This document shows positions 1 through 11,250 of a DNA stretch of 64,000 nt, in pieces; within the stretch, counting starts at the first letter, position 1; each line of letters begins with the position of its first letter. The DNA lies in assembly GCA_027924585.1 (NCBI GenBank), contig BSBM01000643.1, positions 20,075,001 to 20,139,000 on the forward strand. The letters are read 5' to 3'. A program made the translations under genes and the position numbers. The notes below the pieces were generated by a model. The model was not told where the DNA came from and did no database searches. It saw only the letters and a program-made list of their open reading frames with translations. This stretch comes from Larix kaempferi (lineage: Eukaryota; Streptophyta; Pinopsida; Pinales; Pinaceae).

Positions 1-2
1 GT

Positions 3-80
3 TTGCACTGGCAGCACACTGAAGTTCCCATTGGCGCATCTATAGATCAAGAAGTAGTTGGTTCGAGCAACTTGGCGTAA
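3..80 (+). other. possible terminal exon of an unidentified gene
   Basis: An open frame enters from the left window edge and runs 25 codons to a TAA at 78-80. Its composition is varied and gene-like, ending in EVVGSSNLA, unlike the stop-rich sequence to its right. An AATAAA occurs at 124-129, only 44 bp after the stop, so it may or may not be the poly(A) signal. I do not recognise the protein. It could equally be the tail of a pseudogene or a chance frame; the upstream sequence is needed to decide. Confidence 0.2.
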
Positions 81-759
81 TGAAAGAAGACGACCTCATC
101 ACTTCCAGTTCATTATTGTTTTGAATAAACAGTCTATAATACTTATAGTTAAGTTTGATGTTTTACAAACAGTTGTAGTTGCGAATTTAATAAAAACCAC
201 ATATGGCTAAAGTAGTCTAGAAGTTTTTGATGTTTTGTAAGCCTATAAAGGCAGGTTCTGAATAAGACCCAAGGGTTGGGATTTTGAGATAAGAAACTTT
301 GAGTATATAATGAAACCCATCCATTTTGATTAATGTGAAGACCTAATTTTGGAGTAGAAATTCTTGAAATGAGTGTTTTGATGTCCGTGATTCTTGTGCA
401 TGTTTTCCTTGCTAGTATTTTTCATTGATTATTTTCTTCTGCAGTGTTTAGATCAAGATTACATGGTCTGAAATTCATCTATGATGCTTCAGGTACATAT
501 GATTAAACACTCCACCCTTTCTTCCTGAAATTGCAAGTTAGAATTCATTCCTAAATGCTTTGACTCTGTGATGGATCTTGTCTCCTTCTCTGCTACCATA
601 TGCTAATACCTCTTTGACTTGAAAAAACCTCATTTATGTTGCCTCTATTTCTAAAATTATAGTCCAATTAGTCATCTGTGACAAAAAACCCATTAAGGTT
701 TGACTCCATGTCCTATGATACACCTATCCTTGACCCAACCAACTGAAAAAACCCTAAAA
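81..759. other. unassigned AT-rich sequence
   Basis: No frame of note, no repeat and no recognisable motif. It could be the 3' flank of the possible exon at the left edge. Confidence 0.4.
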
Positions 760-1250
760 ACCCCTATCTTAGGGTCTAACCACCACTATTTATACACAAC
801 CATCCAATTCAAAAGATATTTTGCATGTTGAAAGAGTTGTGAGAGAGAGATCCCTCTCTGTGTTTGGAAAGGCTAGTTTCCTTCCACAAGAGTGTAGTTG
901 AAATAGTTACCTCAGTGATCCCTTCTGCCACAACCTAGAAGAATCCTGAGTGATAACACACACAAAGGCCAACCCTCCATTCAAGGTTGGAGCAAAGGCC
1001 CGGAGACACCACCCAAAACAAATGTCAACACGCTTTCTAGAAAACATAGAAACCGACAAAGAACAAACAACAAGCCAAAACAGAAGTCAACACCGACATA
1101 TATCCTCATATGGCAGGGATAACGACCTCCGCAACATCATCAAAATGTCTGAGAATAGGCACTACCAACATCCAAACTCTAGTCTTCTCCTTCTCAAACC
1201 ATCTCCATCTCTTCAACAACATAACCACCCAATTTGAATTTTGTTTATAG
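760..1250 (+). promoter_or_regulatory. TATA-like box and leader-like sequence with a short frame
   Basis: A TATA-like TATTTATAC lies at 787-795. It is followed by a GA-rich leader (842-860) and an ATG at 950 that opens a 95-codon frame rich in K, R, H, Q and S, without a domain I recognise. A DUF4283-like frame starts about 1 kb downstream, so this may be the 5' end of a decayed non-LTR element rather than a host gene. That link is inference; there is no direct evidence of transcription. Confidence 0.2.
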
Positions 1251-1407
1251 ATTCCCTCGTATGATTTTGGTGTTTTCTTTTCCAAGCGAGATTTGAACTT
1301 TTTGAAATGTTGTTTTGGATTTCGAAGCCTAACGTTAATGTTAAATACTTATGGAAACTTGCATGAATCACATAATTTTTTTATTGGAATATAAATAAAT
1401 TTTCATA

Positions 1408-1470
1408 TGTGTGTGTGTGTGTGTACATTACATACATACATACATACACCCATTAATATATATATATATA
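1408..1470. repeat. compound microsatellite (TG)n-(CATA)n-(TA)n
   Basis: A TG run (about 1408-1424), then CATA repeats (about 1431-1448), then a TA run (about 1456-1470). Simple-sequence DNA. Confidence 0.9.
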
Positions 1471-2030
1471 ATTATGGTTTTAAAAATTATATAAAAAATA
1501 ATGCTATATATATATAGTTGGGAATTCATAATTTTTTTTATGGAAGGAGGTGGGGATATGGAAGTGCTCAAGGTTTCTACAATTTCAAGATCAGAGGGTT
1601 TGGCCAGGGTTTAACCTTGGAGGGCTTAATGCCTCTTGAAGAATACTTTGATGTCATCATCTCAAAATGATCATTTTCTTTGCCATGGTGCAATAAAGGT
1701 CGGAACTATGTGTACAAGGGTGGGGCCTTGGTGGTGGGGAAAAATGATGACTTGTTAGTTCAAGTGGTTGCGGGTACTTTGGACTCATTCGATTCTTTAA
1801 GTCCCCTTATAAGTGGCGAAAACTTAGTGGGAAGGGCTGATTAGGGGTCGGTCCTTTATACATACAATAAGGCAGATCGGTTGTCCTTGTCAAACCCACT
1901 AAATCTATGTAGCCCATGTGATCTATCGCTACATGCTATACAAGGGATTTGGATGCCGTCACTCACAACGTTTCTAGAATAACACCATGCAACCACCTTT
2001 CATTTGGGTTTGTAGGTGATCAATTGAGTT

Positions 2031-2790
2031 TGAATGAGTTTATCAACTCCTAGTATAAGATTTTGTCGACTGGTAATAGGAAGTGACATAAGGTTATTCC
2101 TTCTTGGGGCGGTGGCATTTCTCTTATGGTAGGGTATTATAATTTAGTAAACCAAATAATTGATATGGAGGGTCAAACTCTGGTTGGAAATTTTTTTGGG
2201 AGACAATTTTCTTTGGAGACCATACAACTGTGGGCTCAACGGTTATGGGTGTCAATGGTGGGTTATAGTCCCCCTATTCACCTTTTGGGTAGGGGATGGT
2301 TGGGATCCATATTCCACCGGAAGGAGGACGTGTCAAATATTCTTCAACAATGTTGATTCATGGATAGAGCGATGCTAGTTCTAAAGATGTGGCATCCCTT
2401 ATTTGTTGCTTGGGAGGAAGTTATATCATGTTTTATGATCTAGGTTAAGCTTCCCAGACTGCGAGTTGAATTTTGGATCAAGGAGGGTTTGAAGGCGATT
2501 AGGGAATCTTTGGGTAAATATATTACATCATTAGATGATAGTTATATTCATAGCTTGGCTTGGTCGGTGATGCAAATTTTAGTTGAGATTGATGTTCGTT
2601 AGGGTTTGTATGATTCTATTGAACTGGTGGTAGGTAACATCACTTATTCATAGCCTCTTGACTATGTAAATATCCCATCTAGGTGTGGTCAATACCACCA
2701 GCATGGCCATGTTGTGGTTGATTGTGCCCAACCCTTCCAAAAGAAAGTTTGGAGGCCTAAGAGTTTGGAGGGTGGGAAGGAAAAGACAAA
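2031..2790 (+). pseudogene. decayed non-LTR retrotransposon ORF1-like (DUF4283 plus CCHC knuckle)
   Basis: In the frame around 2126-2356 the translation has the layout of plant DUF4283 proteins: a short segment with DMEGQTLVGNFFGRQFSLET, then a tryptophan-rich stretch. After frame changes and stops, segments such as LPRLRVEFWIKEGL (about 2450-2490) and a basic zinc-knuckle-like segment RCGQYHQHGHVVVDC (about 2680-2735) follow in the family order. The second cysteine of the knuckle is replaced by Y. In plants this combination is typical of LINE ORF1-like proteins, which bind nucleic acid during retrotransposition. Several stops and frameshifts make it non-functional. No endonuclease or RT follows. 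The left boundary is uncertain. Assignment rests on motif layout, not on a search. Confidence 0.55.
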
Positions 2791-3955
2791 AGGTTAGTTG
2801 ATATCGATCTCTCTGTTGAGGGATGAGCTTGTCACCTAGAGCTCGGGATAAAAGGATAAGGACCGAAAATTCAGGTACATTCCCCTTGGCTCCATGAAGC
2901 AAGGGCCACTCCAAAAAATTAGGTCTTGATCTTTTTTTTTCAAAAAGAAACACAAAATAACCTCTTCCATATAAACTCTACTATAGATCTCTGGAGATGA
3001 GGTGCCTCAAATTCTTGTTGATCCATACTTCCATAGCATGGGGAGATGACCAAAGCACAGTGAGCTAGCCCACTAGTCTATGTTTTAAAAGGGAAAGAGT
3101 TTTATGTCAAGATGCATATGATAAGAGCTTAACCTTAGGCACCAAGGAAAGCTTGACAAAATAAGAGGATGAATGATCTAAATCAAGACGGAAGAATGAA
3201 GTTGTAAGGGCATGAAAATATGCATATTTAGTCTAAGAGATCCCCTTGGAACTAGAGTCTGAATGAACCTCCATTCGAGCGCTTGCAGGGCACAGGGGGA
3301 GTTGTCATACAAGACTACGTGACTAGGGTTTTAGTATAGCAAATTTTCTTCATAAATAATAACTATGATAGCTTAAGTGTTGAAAATGAAAAAGTATTAT
3401 CTCAATCACAAGTCTCTACATTCTATAGTTGTTTTCAAGAACATAATAAGATTTCCAACCATAGATGATACTTTTCTTTGCATTATGATTCCAATTCAAA
3501 TCTAAATTGAAGTTTATACCTAACTACTTAAGTACTTGTAAGATTGAACCTATTTAAGGGTGCTATCATCATACAAAACTAAAAGATAAACTATATTCTT
3601 ATATTTAATTATCATAATATTGGTTTGATGAATTGTTGAGCCCAACGTCTTCCCAAGTCTGGGAACTTAGGGACCCATCCTAAATTTTGATGCTCATCAT
3701 TAAAACGTGTTTCATGAATATACATCATTTGTTTTACAACCGAGAGGATTTGTGATTAGCTGGACTTACATGACTTAGTGGATCTTTGTGATAATACAAA
3801 AATGTATTACATCATGCTCTCTTTGAAAACTTTTTACGCTTGCAAACTTACACGTAAGTTATTGTCCTTCTAGAATTGTGATATTAGTCGCATATATAAT
3901 GGTTAAGTTTTCCTCACATGCGATCATGGTTAAACACTTGGGTCATGCAAATCTC
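2791..3955. other. unassigned sequence
   Basis: No supported gene. The reverse-strand frame at 2648-2953 is the complement of the DUF4283-like remnant plus a poly-T tract and was not accepted. Confidence 0.4.
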
Positions 3956-4560
3956 TCTCGAATAACTAGCAATTTGGAGTTATTGTGCCATTGCACAAAA
4001 GGCAGAAGGTTCTAAGTTTTGAATACTGAGATCTCGCCATGAAGATTTCAAAGTTGAAACTTCATGCCACATGCATCACATCATCTTTGTCGAAAATATT
4101 GAACTTCATGAGGAACACAACCGTAGCACAGTGATTGGGAAAGTAGAAATCCATGGCACATGCGACCTTAGTGCACTCAACTAAAAGTTAAACATTTAAT
4201 CTCATGCAACCGAGTCTATTCATTGCACTCAACAAGAATTTAAAGTCTAAAACAAGTGTGGCCAAAGTGCATTCCCCCAAACAAGAATTTAAAGTCTAAA
4301 ACAAGTGTGGCCAAAGTGCATTCCCCCAAAAGTTCAATGGTATGATTGCCCATCCATTGCTTGGTTCAAAAAGTTTGAAGTTCGTGAGGCATGTGATTGT
4401 GTCATGGTGTTCCAAAAGTTGGAAGTTCTCATTGAGTGCGACCATATCACATTATTGGAAAAGTTCAAGAGGTGTGACCAAGTCACAATATCAAAAAGTT
4501 TGAAGTTGTAAAACTATGTGCACAAGTCTCATCCCACTAAAACATTCTCATTGTGTGTAA
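3956..4560 (+). repeat. diverged tandem repeat region
   Basis: Phrases of the type TGCGACC-AAGTCACA followed by AAAAGTT(T/G)GAAG recur at roughly 45-55 bp spacing, strongly diverged. The region contains the exact 49-bp duplication listed separately. A 68-codon frame here is a by-product of the repeats. It could be the eroded array of a retrotransposon. Confidence 0.4.
4232..4329 (+). repeat. perfect 49-bp direct tandem duplication
   Basis: Two adjacent copies (4232-4280 and 4281-4329) read identically, starting ACAAGAATTTAAAGTC and ending ATTCCCCCAA. Their identity contrasts with the decayed surroundings, so the duplication is probably recent or an assembly artefact. Confidence 0.9.
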
Positions 4561-5390
4561 AGAAGAGGTAAGTCACATATCCCACAAGCCATCACACTCG
4601 AGGAAAAGTCAAGGTTTATAACAATAACGACCAACCACTTATCCATTGATTCACCTATCCATTGAATTTTGCAAGTTCAATGAGGATACAATGTGGGAAA
4701 CAAGTCACATATCTAGTTAGCATCACATAAGAAGATGGATTTTTTACCACAACGCAAAAAATTAATAGTGGGCATAGACCTTGACATTATAAGAAGTGCG
4801 CCAAGTGGTACATGATACAAAGTCTCATCGGTTTCTTATATACCGACTACCATTTGCACATATTGTTGGTCAAAATGGTTGCAAACCCTAAATGTTAGAG
4901 AATTTGGCACTACAACTTGAGAGATGTGCCACAACTTGAGAGATTTGAGGAAAATGATACAATATTGTTGGCTTAGCCAACAATGCCATGACACGTGTCA
5001 ATAGGTTGGCATCTCAATATCCTAATTTATTTTCACTGAACGTTTTCATAAGCACGTTGTTGGGGAAGGGGGCATATTTTACATTTAAATAAACTATAAA
5101 ATAAAAACACTATTAGTCCCCAATTGCACACATGAGCATCTGAGCCCGATCTAGGGTTTTGATCTTTCAAATGCCATGTATCAACTTATGTGCATTATCA
5201 AATTGAACCGTGGTCACCATGGGATTCAAACTTGAACTCTTGAATAATCGCTTTATAATGAGTGGGTCATTCCCATTGTTGTCTATACTATCAACATGGT
5301 CGCTCTTTCATATGCTTCAACATGCATTTGAATTAAATGATGATCTCTTTAGCTACAATAATCTTTGTTAGCTGTGTGAGAATTTTAAGC
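4561..5390. other. unassigned sequence
   Basis: No gene or clear repeat. Near 5210-5260 a GGGATTCAAACTTGAACTC string resembles a tRNA B-box, but no matching A-box was found, so no SINE is called. Confidence 0.35.
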
Positions 5391-5930
5391 ATGTATAAAG
5401 AATACGTTTTTGTTGGGATCAGGAAGAAGTCCAGGTATGTGACTGATCCTACTGTCTTGAAGTATGCTACAGGGTTTTTTGATGGGGCTACTCAGAATGG
5501 TATCTGTGGTGTAGGGATATATCTTTTGATTAATGAAGACCATAAATTTAACTTGTGGATGAATTGTGGATTTGGTTCAAATACCAAAGATGAGTTATTG
5601 GTTTTATGGTCTTTACTTAAATTGGAAACATTAGTGGGCATTGATTCAGTACAAATTTTGGGTGACTCATTAGTCATTGTCAACTAGGCTAAGAAGCAGT
5701 TTGATCTACAGGTCCTCTCTTTGGCACATTGGTGTGCAAGGGTTAATGAACTTTTGGATTCTTTTGCAGATTTTTCTACAGAACATGTCTATAGAGAACA
5801 TAATGAGGTTGTTAATAGTCTTTCCAAAGCTACTATTGGGAAAACTGAAGGTTGTTTATTTATTGAAGAATTTGTGGAATATTGTCTCACTATTAAAGAT
5901 ACAATGTTTTTTTATGAATTAGGTGGATAG
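5391..5930 (+). pseudogene. RNase H domain of a non-LTR (LINE) retrotransposon, broken
   Basis: An RNase H fold (RVT_3 type) is readable. It has a first acidic motif GFFDGATQNG (about 5473-5500), a central glutamate in KDELLVLWSLL (about 5590-5620), a third acidic motif ILGDSLVIVN (about 5655-5685), and a C-terminal EHNEVVNSLSKA (about 5798-5833). In LINEs this domain degrades RNA in the RNA-DNA hybrid. A TAG at 5685-5687 cuts the frame in the middle; reading continues in another frame to a stop near 5930. No RT lies upstream, so this is a 5'-truncated remnant. The - strand element at the right window edge carries a related RNase H domain with the same order of motifs. Confidence 0.7.
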
Positions 5931-6809
5931 TTTTCATGATTCTGGTTGTCAGTTTTATTTCGTTATGTGAGGAATCCATGTAATCACTATATTGAGCAGT
6001 TTGTTAGGACATCTAGTTGATGATAGTTTTCAGTTCAGTATCATATTTTCTGGTTGGTATTTTTTTGTATGTAAGATCGAAGAAGGGACAATAATACAGT
6101 CTTTGTGATGACTCCTTTTTGTGGGAAGTCAAAAGATGTGGATGGAAATGTACTCTTTGATTCTCAGGAATAGCAAGAGATAGGTTTGTTTTTCTACTTG
6201 AAAATACAAGGTTTGACTTATTTATAGTAGAGCAACCCACAACCGTTTGGTATGGCAAACAAATTCAATCCACACCCAAATCACAGTGGTGATAAAAAGT
6301 GTGAGCTAGTCTTCACTTAAAGACCATGTATTAGTATTTAATAGGCAACCCCTATTTAGGTTATGTTTTCTTTGTCTACTCACAAAACAAGTTAGCTAAA
6401 TTGTATCTCGATCTAATGCTCATTTGACAGTGTTGATTAGCATAGTCGATTTTGATACTCTTACTATATGTTTAATCTCATGCTCATTTTATCGAATACA
6501 TGTGTTGATATATGTTATTTGGATTTTACATATATTAATCTTGTAAATTAATATGAAAAAGGAGTATTAGATCGAGTAGGTGTTATATTCAAATATAAAT
6601 TTCATATTATAGATATATAGAGCTTGCGACGTACGTTAAAGATGCATATTTTGGAAAGGAACTCATTCTTCATAATTTTGTAACAATCAACATACCTAAG
6701 AAATTACAAGGAAATCATGGATTTACTTCAGTTATCTATGCTAACATGGTTAATGCTTGAAATATTATTTTCATGAAGCTTTTTCAAACAATATTTTCAT
6801 GAATCTTAA
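5931..6809. other. unassigned sequence downstream of the RNase H remnant
   Basis: The first few hundred bases may be the 3' UTR of the LINE fragment. No poly(A) tail or target duplication could be defined. A - strand frame at 6013-6258 has no recognisable content. Confidence 0.3.
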
Positions 6810-6820
6810 ATCAACAGGAT

Positions 6821-8150
6821 GTCTCCTAAAAGGAAATCTAAGGACAAATGGAAATCTCCCAAGTTGTGTAGGAAGAGGAGACTTCCACAAAACTAGTAAT
6901 TAAAGAAGTCTCTAGGCCATATTATGAAGACATTGTATGTAGTTGACCTTATATTATAATTCATAATGTGGAGACAATTATCAAATGCTTGACAATGAGA
7001 ATCATTTAGAGACACCCTCACATTCATAATAATGAGATCCCTATTTCAAAGTATATTGGTATATCATGAGATCTACTTTCATTGAGTAGCAACTAGACCA
7101 ACTTTGATGTCAATTGCAAAATTAGTTTCGCGGTTAATCAGTCACGTAGATATCAACAATAAATTGATTAAAGATGAGAATGGAAAAGCCATATATTCAT
7201 TATGACCTTCATGTCTAGATGTAAATTAAAAGTTTCCCAAGTTAGAGATCAACATGAATGATGAATGGGTGACCTAGTTCAATATAGACATTTATGACAA
7301 TAAATTTAAAAGGTGGTGGATTAAAGAGAAGGAATTTAGATCACGATAGAAAGGTGTATACCCTCCCTCCTACCGCAGATTTCCTTATAGGTATGAAGTG
7401 GCACTAGTGAATAGACTATAAGGTGAGAGAGACACCACACAATTCAAAGAGTCATGGATTCCATCTATCTACCAAGTAGTAGAAACTTCTAGATTTTCAA
7501 CTGGTTTTAGGCATCTTATCACCCACCCCAAATGATACTATCTACAAAGCAAAGGATTCTAATAAGAATATCCGCCCAACATTCTTCATGTCATCTTCCT
7601 TAGTTGCAGATATCATTTATCCAACTAATCACTTCATAAGACTAGGATGGAATGGCAAGCAAAAACAAACAAACAAACAAACAAACAAAAACAAACAATC
7701 CTTGTGTATTATCAAATACGATGAGAGAACAAATATAGAAGCGAATGCACAAGATTTTGTGATAATTTTATTACTCCTCCATATACTTTAGTTTTATGCA
7801 AACCAACCCCTTTATGACTGAAAAAATTGTGCAAGTGGTAAGAACATTGGGTGATCGATACATGATTGAGGGGTATACATATCTTAGAGTATAGTACGAA
7901 ATATTGGAATCTCCTAATATTTTTCCCAAATATCTAGATAGCTAACTATTATGCATGAGGTACCTTTTGAGCAATTGACTTTTCCATGCTCTATAGGATT
8001 ATTGGCAGCTTACGAAGTTTTGACTCAATATTTCCAAGGTAAAGCTGAAGGAAGAATTTAGTTTTTATAAAAGAATATAAGGAACTTTTGTTTTTTGGAA
8101 ATCGAAAGGCTAAGGGACACATGAGACAAGCAAGTACTTGGAGAGAGATC
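6821..8150 (+). pseudogene. decayed transposon frame, unidentified
   Basis: Segments in changing frames read like one eroded protein. A basic start MSPKRKSKDKWKSPK lies near 6821. Further on come KRWWIKEKEFRS (about 7312-7345), YPPSYRRFPYRYEVALVN (about 7361-7414), FFMSS near 7582, and PFEQLTFPCSIGLLAAYEVL (about 7966-8025). The pattern recalls plant retroelement proteins that accompany Gag (mobile-domain-like), but I cannot name the family with confidence. At least ten stops are present. An (AAAC)n run at 7666-7690 interrupts it. It is followed at about 8.7 kb by Gag-like sequence, so it may be the N-terminal part of the same dead element. Confidence 0.3.
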
Positions 8151-8719
8151 TATAAATGTAAGTTTGTAGAAAAATAGGGGCCTTTGATTATACAATTTTG
8201 TAAATTTATTTAGAGAATTATTGAGGAGAAGCCATTGCTAGCCAAGTTGTCGAGGGAGGAACTATGATTTTAATGTTGTAATGTGCATGGAACTTTTCTT
8301 GTTCGCTCACTATTATTATAATTCCTGTGATAATTTGCTTCTTAAGTTGTAAACTTTTCTCTAATTAATGGTGCAATATTGTTTCTATTTATCTCTCTAA
8401 TGTTTGACCACTACCTATAAATATGGAACCATATCCATTTGTTAAATTACAATATGCTCTTAATTAATAGGTGCTTACTTTTATTTTTGCATTAGTAGCT
8501 CAATAACTATTGGCTAAAAATAATTGTAGAAATGCAGTTAGTTCACTGTTCAACTCTCTTAGTTAGAAGTATAGAAAGCATTTAGAGTCAATTTGTATAC
8601 TGCATTTAGAATAAGATTGCATTCACATTTTGCATTTTCAAAGATTTTATTTGAAAACCTGTAATGGTTTTTGAGATAGAAATTAGACATGTTCTATATT
8701 CCAAACAATGTGAGGTCTA

Positions 8720-10400
8720 ATTGGGACTTCACATTAGAGAGAAACCATGCTGATTACACAAGGAAATTTCACCCTATTAACAATTTGGGTGCTAGAAGGA
8801 GGAATTTGAATGTATCAAGGAGCTCCGTATTAGTCATATCATTCTCATAGTGAATATTCCATTTGAAATTTACATCGCAATCACCTATATACCCAAGATG
8901 AATATTATAACCTTGATCATATTTTTCAAGATACTACTACTAGTTTCAAAAATCCCATTTTCTCATAATTAGAACCCTTTTACATTGTTCCCTTATGGAC
9001 CCTCACTCCATAAATGAAGGAGAAGTACTAAGAATATTATTCAAATTCCTAAATAAACCTTAGTAGATACTGTGGATAATTTGATTGATCTTAACTTTGA
9101 TGAAGTCCCTTAGCATTCGAGTACAATTCCATTAACTCCAATTTCATCTACTCATTCTCAAATTCTTTAGATCTTGATATTGACCTTGAATTTATTAGAC
9201 AAGGCTGTGAAGTTGCAAAGCGGCTTCTAGCTACATACATGAATATAAATGAACCTAATCTACAATCCTGAAGAGCCTAAATGCCTTGAATTTTTAGCAA
9301 GTTTCCATGATATGCTAAAGCATTGTGAGTGCATCCTTTTCAATTTTGACCCAAACAAATGAAATTCTCCAAAAGATCACATAAAAACCTTTCACATGGC
9401 CATTTGATTAATGACAATTGAACCTACAGATGTGGTATGTAGACTATTTCCTTATACCTTTGGAAATAAAGCTTCCATGTGGTATTTAAACCTCTTGGTT
9501 GGATCAATTTCAAACTTGAAAGAATTTGGATAAGAACTCATAATTTTTTTTGGAGATGAATAAACTCTAGCTGGATTTTGAAAGAGTTATTTCTCATAAA
9601 AATGGATAAGAGAGAAAAATAAAAGATTTTAACCAACATTTTACCGCCATTCTCAACAAATTCCCAATAGGGTCTCCACCAACTAAGAAGGTAGTAGTTG
9701 AATATTATATTTATGGTCAAAATGCATCTATTGCTATGTTTGTAAAAAGAGCTGGTAAAACCTCTTTAGTTGGTAATTTTGAAGAAGCTAAGAATGTGGA
9801 AAAAAATGTCGAGCATGGATAGTAATTCTAGAGGTTAGGGCACTAAAGCCACAATTACTACTAAGAAATTAATTACTTTATCCAGAACACCAACAAAAAC
9901 AAGCACTGACGTACAAATAAGGAACTGATAAACATGGATGGTGTCTTACACTTAATCAATAATTTGTCCAATGAAATTGCTGACTTAAAAAGGAATTATG
10001 AAGGGACTTCAAATCAAAGGACTTACAAACACTTTTATAGGAAATTAATTACAGCCCCAAAATCTCATGTACCTACAAATTTTAATATGAATATAGAATA
10101 TGGGTGGATGGATAAATACTGCACATAACATCATGCAAACCATTCTTAAAATACTTCCCTTAATGGATTCATTTTATGACTTTAGTCACGAATCAATTTC
10201 TTGACCAACAAAAGCAATATGAAATGCTTAGTTAAAAGGTTAAGCACGAGGAAGTTGTAGAAGAGGAATAACCAACCAAAAAAGCAACAATATTCTTGTG
10301 GGATACGTCATTAGGGTTGCAGGATGAGGAAGGGGAAGTAATAGAGGAAATTCAGACCACCTATGCAATATCAAGAGACTATGATCTCATAAGTAAATTG
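8720..10400 (+). pseudogene. decayed retrotransposon Gag-like frame
   Basis: Readable segments include FNFDPNK followed by SPKDHIKTFHMAI (about 9340-9410), PTDVVCRLFPYTFGNKASMW (about 9424-9480), an FFGDE motif near 9548 and KMDKREK near 9600. These follow the order of the Retrotrans_gag domain of plant LTR elements, with the usual invariant W after 'A.MW'. A later acidic/basic stretch, KKATIFLWDTSLGLQDEEGE (about 10277-10336), resembles a Gag-protease linker. Many stops and frameshifts. No protease or RT follows, because the sequence switches at about 10435 to a Gag frame on the opposite strand. Confidence 0.45.
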
Positions 10401-10434
10401 CCTATCCCTTCAACCTCTTCTCTCCCACAATAGC

Positions 10435-11250
10435 TCCAAGAATTTGTTTGCATATTCATCCATGGTCATTTGTTCAAACTTTAACTAATGGAACTCTTGG
10501 ATTTTATCATCATAGTACCTATTAGAGAGATACTTTTGCTGGAAGTACCTTTTGAATTGCTTCCACACAACCTTTCTTTCATTGATACTCTTGAATTGCC
10601 TAAGGTGATTCCACCATATTGATGCTCTGCCATCCAATTTAATATGGCTACCCTTGCCTTCATGTTTCCATAGTAGTCATGGACTTGGGAATACTTCCTG
10701 ATCCCAATAAGCCTAGTCTCATCTTCTTGTCTAGATTTTACTTCACCATCAAAGGTAGGGGGTTTGGCCTTCTGGAATTATCCATGTGTGTTGTCCTTGA
10801 AAGGCATATTTCTATTGTTCTTGTGGGATGAATAACTTGGATTGCTGGTGGAGTCCTTAGAGGTAGATGATTCACTAGTAAAAAATTATGGAGCATATGT
10901 CCTATCTCTAGAAATTCTTCTTGAGCTATGGGACCTCTTGTGAGAATGCCTCCTTGAGATACTCCCACTCTTATCCTCATTTCATGAGTTTTTCCCAAGG
11001 TGCATATTCCTTTGAATGTATGTCAAGCCTTCAAATATGGCTACATTTAGTTGGTTGTGTTCTTCTTGAGCTCTAATCAAGCTTTCATGATCTACTCTGC
11101 AAATTTGTAACTCCACCCTTAGAATTCTCATGGTATATACAATATCTAAAGGAGTTACTTGGTTACTACGTCCATTAGATTCTATCTATACATTCTCAAC
11201 ATGTATATTTTCTCAGGATCATGTGCCATTCATGGTGATAGTTTTCTTGG
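10435..11250 (-). pseudogene. Ty3/gypsy Gag fragment, broken
   Basis: Read on the - strand from about 11250 leftwards. A leucine/glutamine-rich N-terminal segment with RILRVELQICRVDHESLIRA is followed by a basic R/S/H-rich linker. Then comes the Retrotrans_gag core: PPTFDGEVKSRQEDEA, RASIWWNHLRQFKSI, KQFKRYFQQKYLSNRYYDDK, QMTMDEYANKFLELL. The core matches the layout of the Gag of element E (which has KIKPPTFNGQIKTGEE and SAWWDDLK), so the two are related. The match stops abruptly at about 10435, next to the opposite-strand Gag-like frame. Several frameshifts. No LTR could be assigned. Confidence 0.65.

Noticed and set aside
5492-5683. - strand frame opposite the RNase H domain
   Set aside because: Shadow of the RNase H coding strand, with no independent motif.
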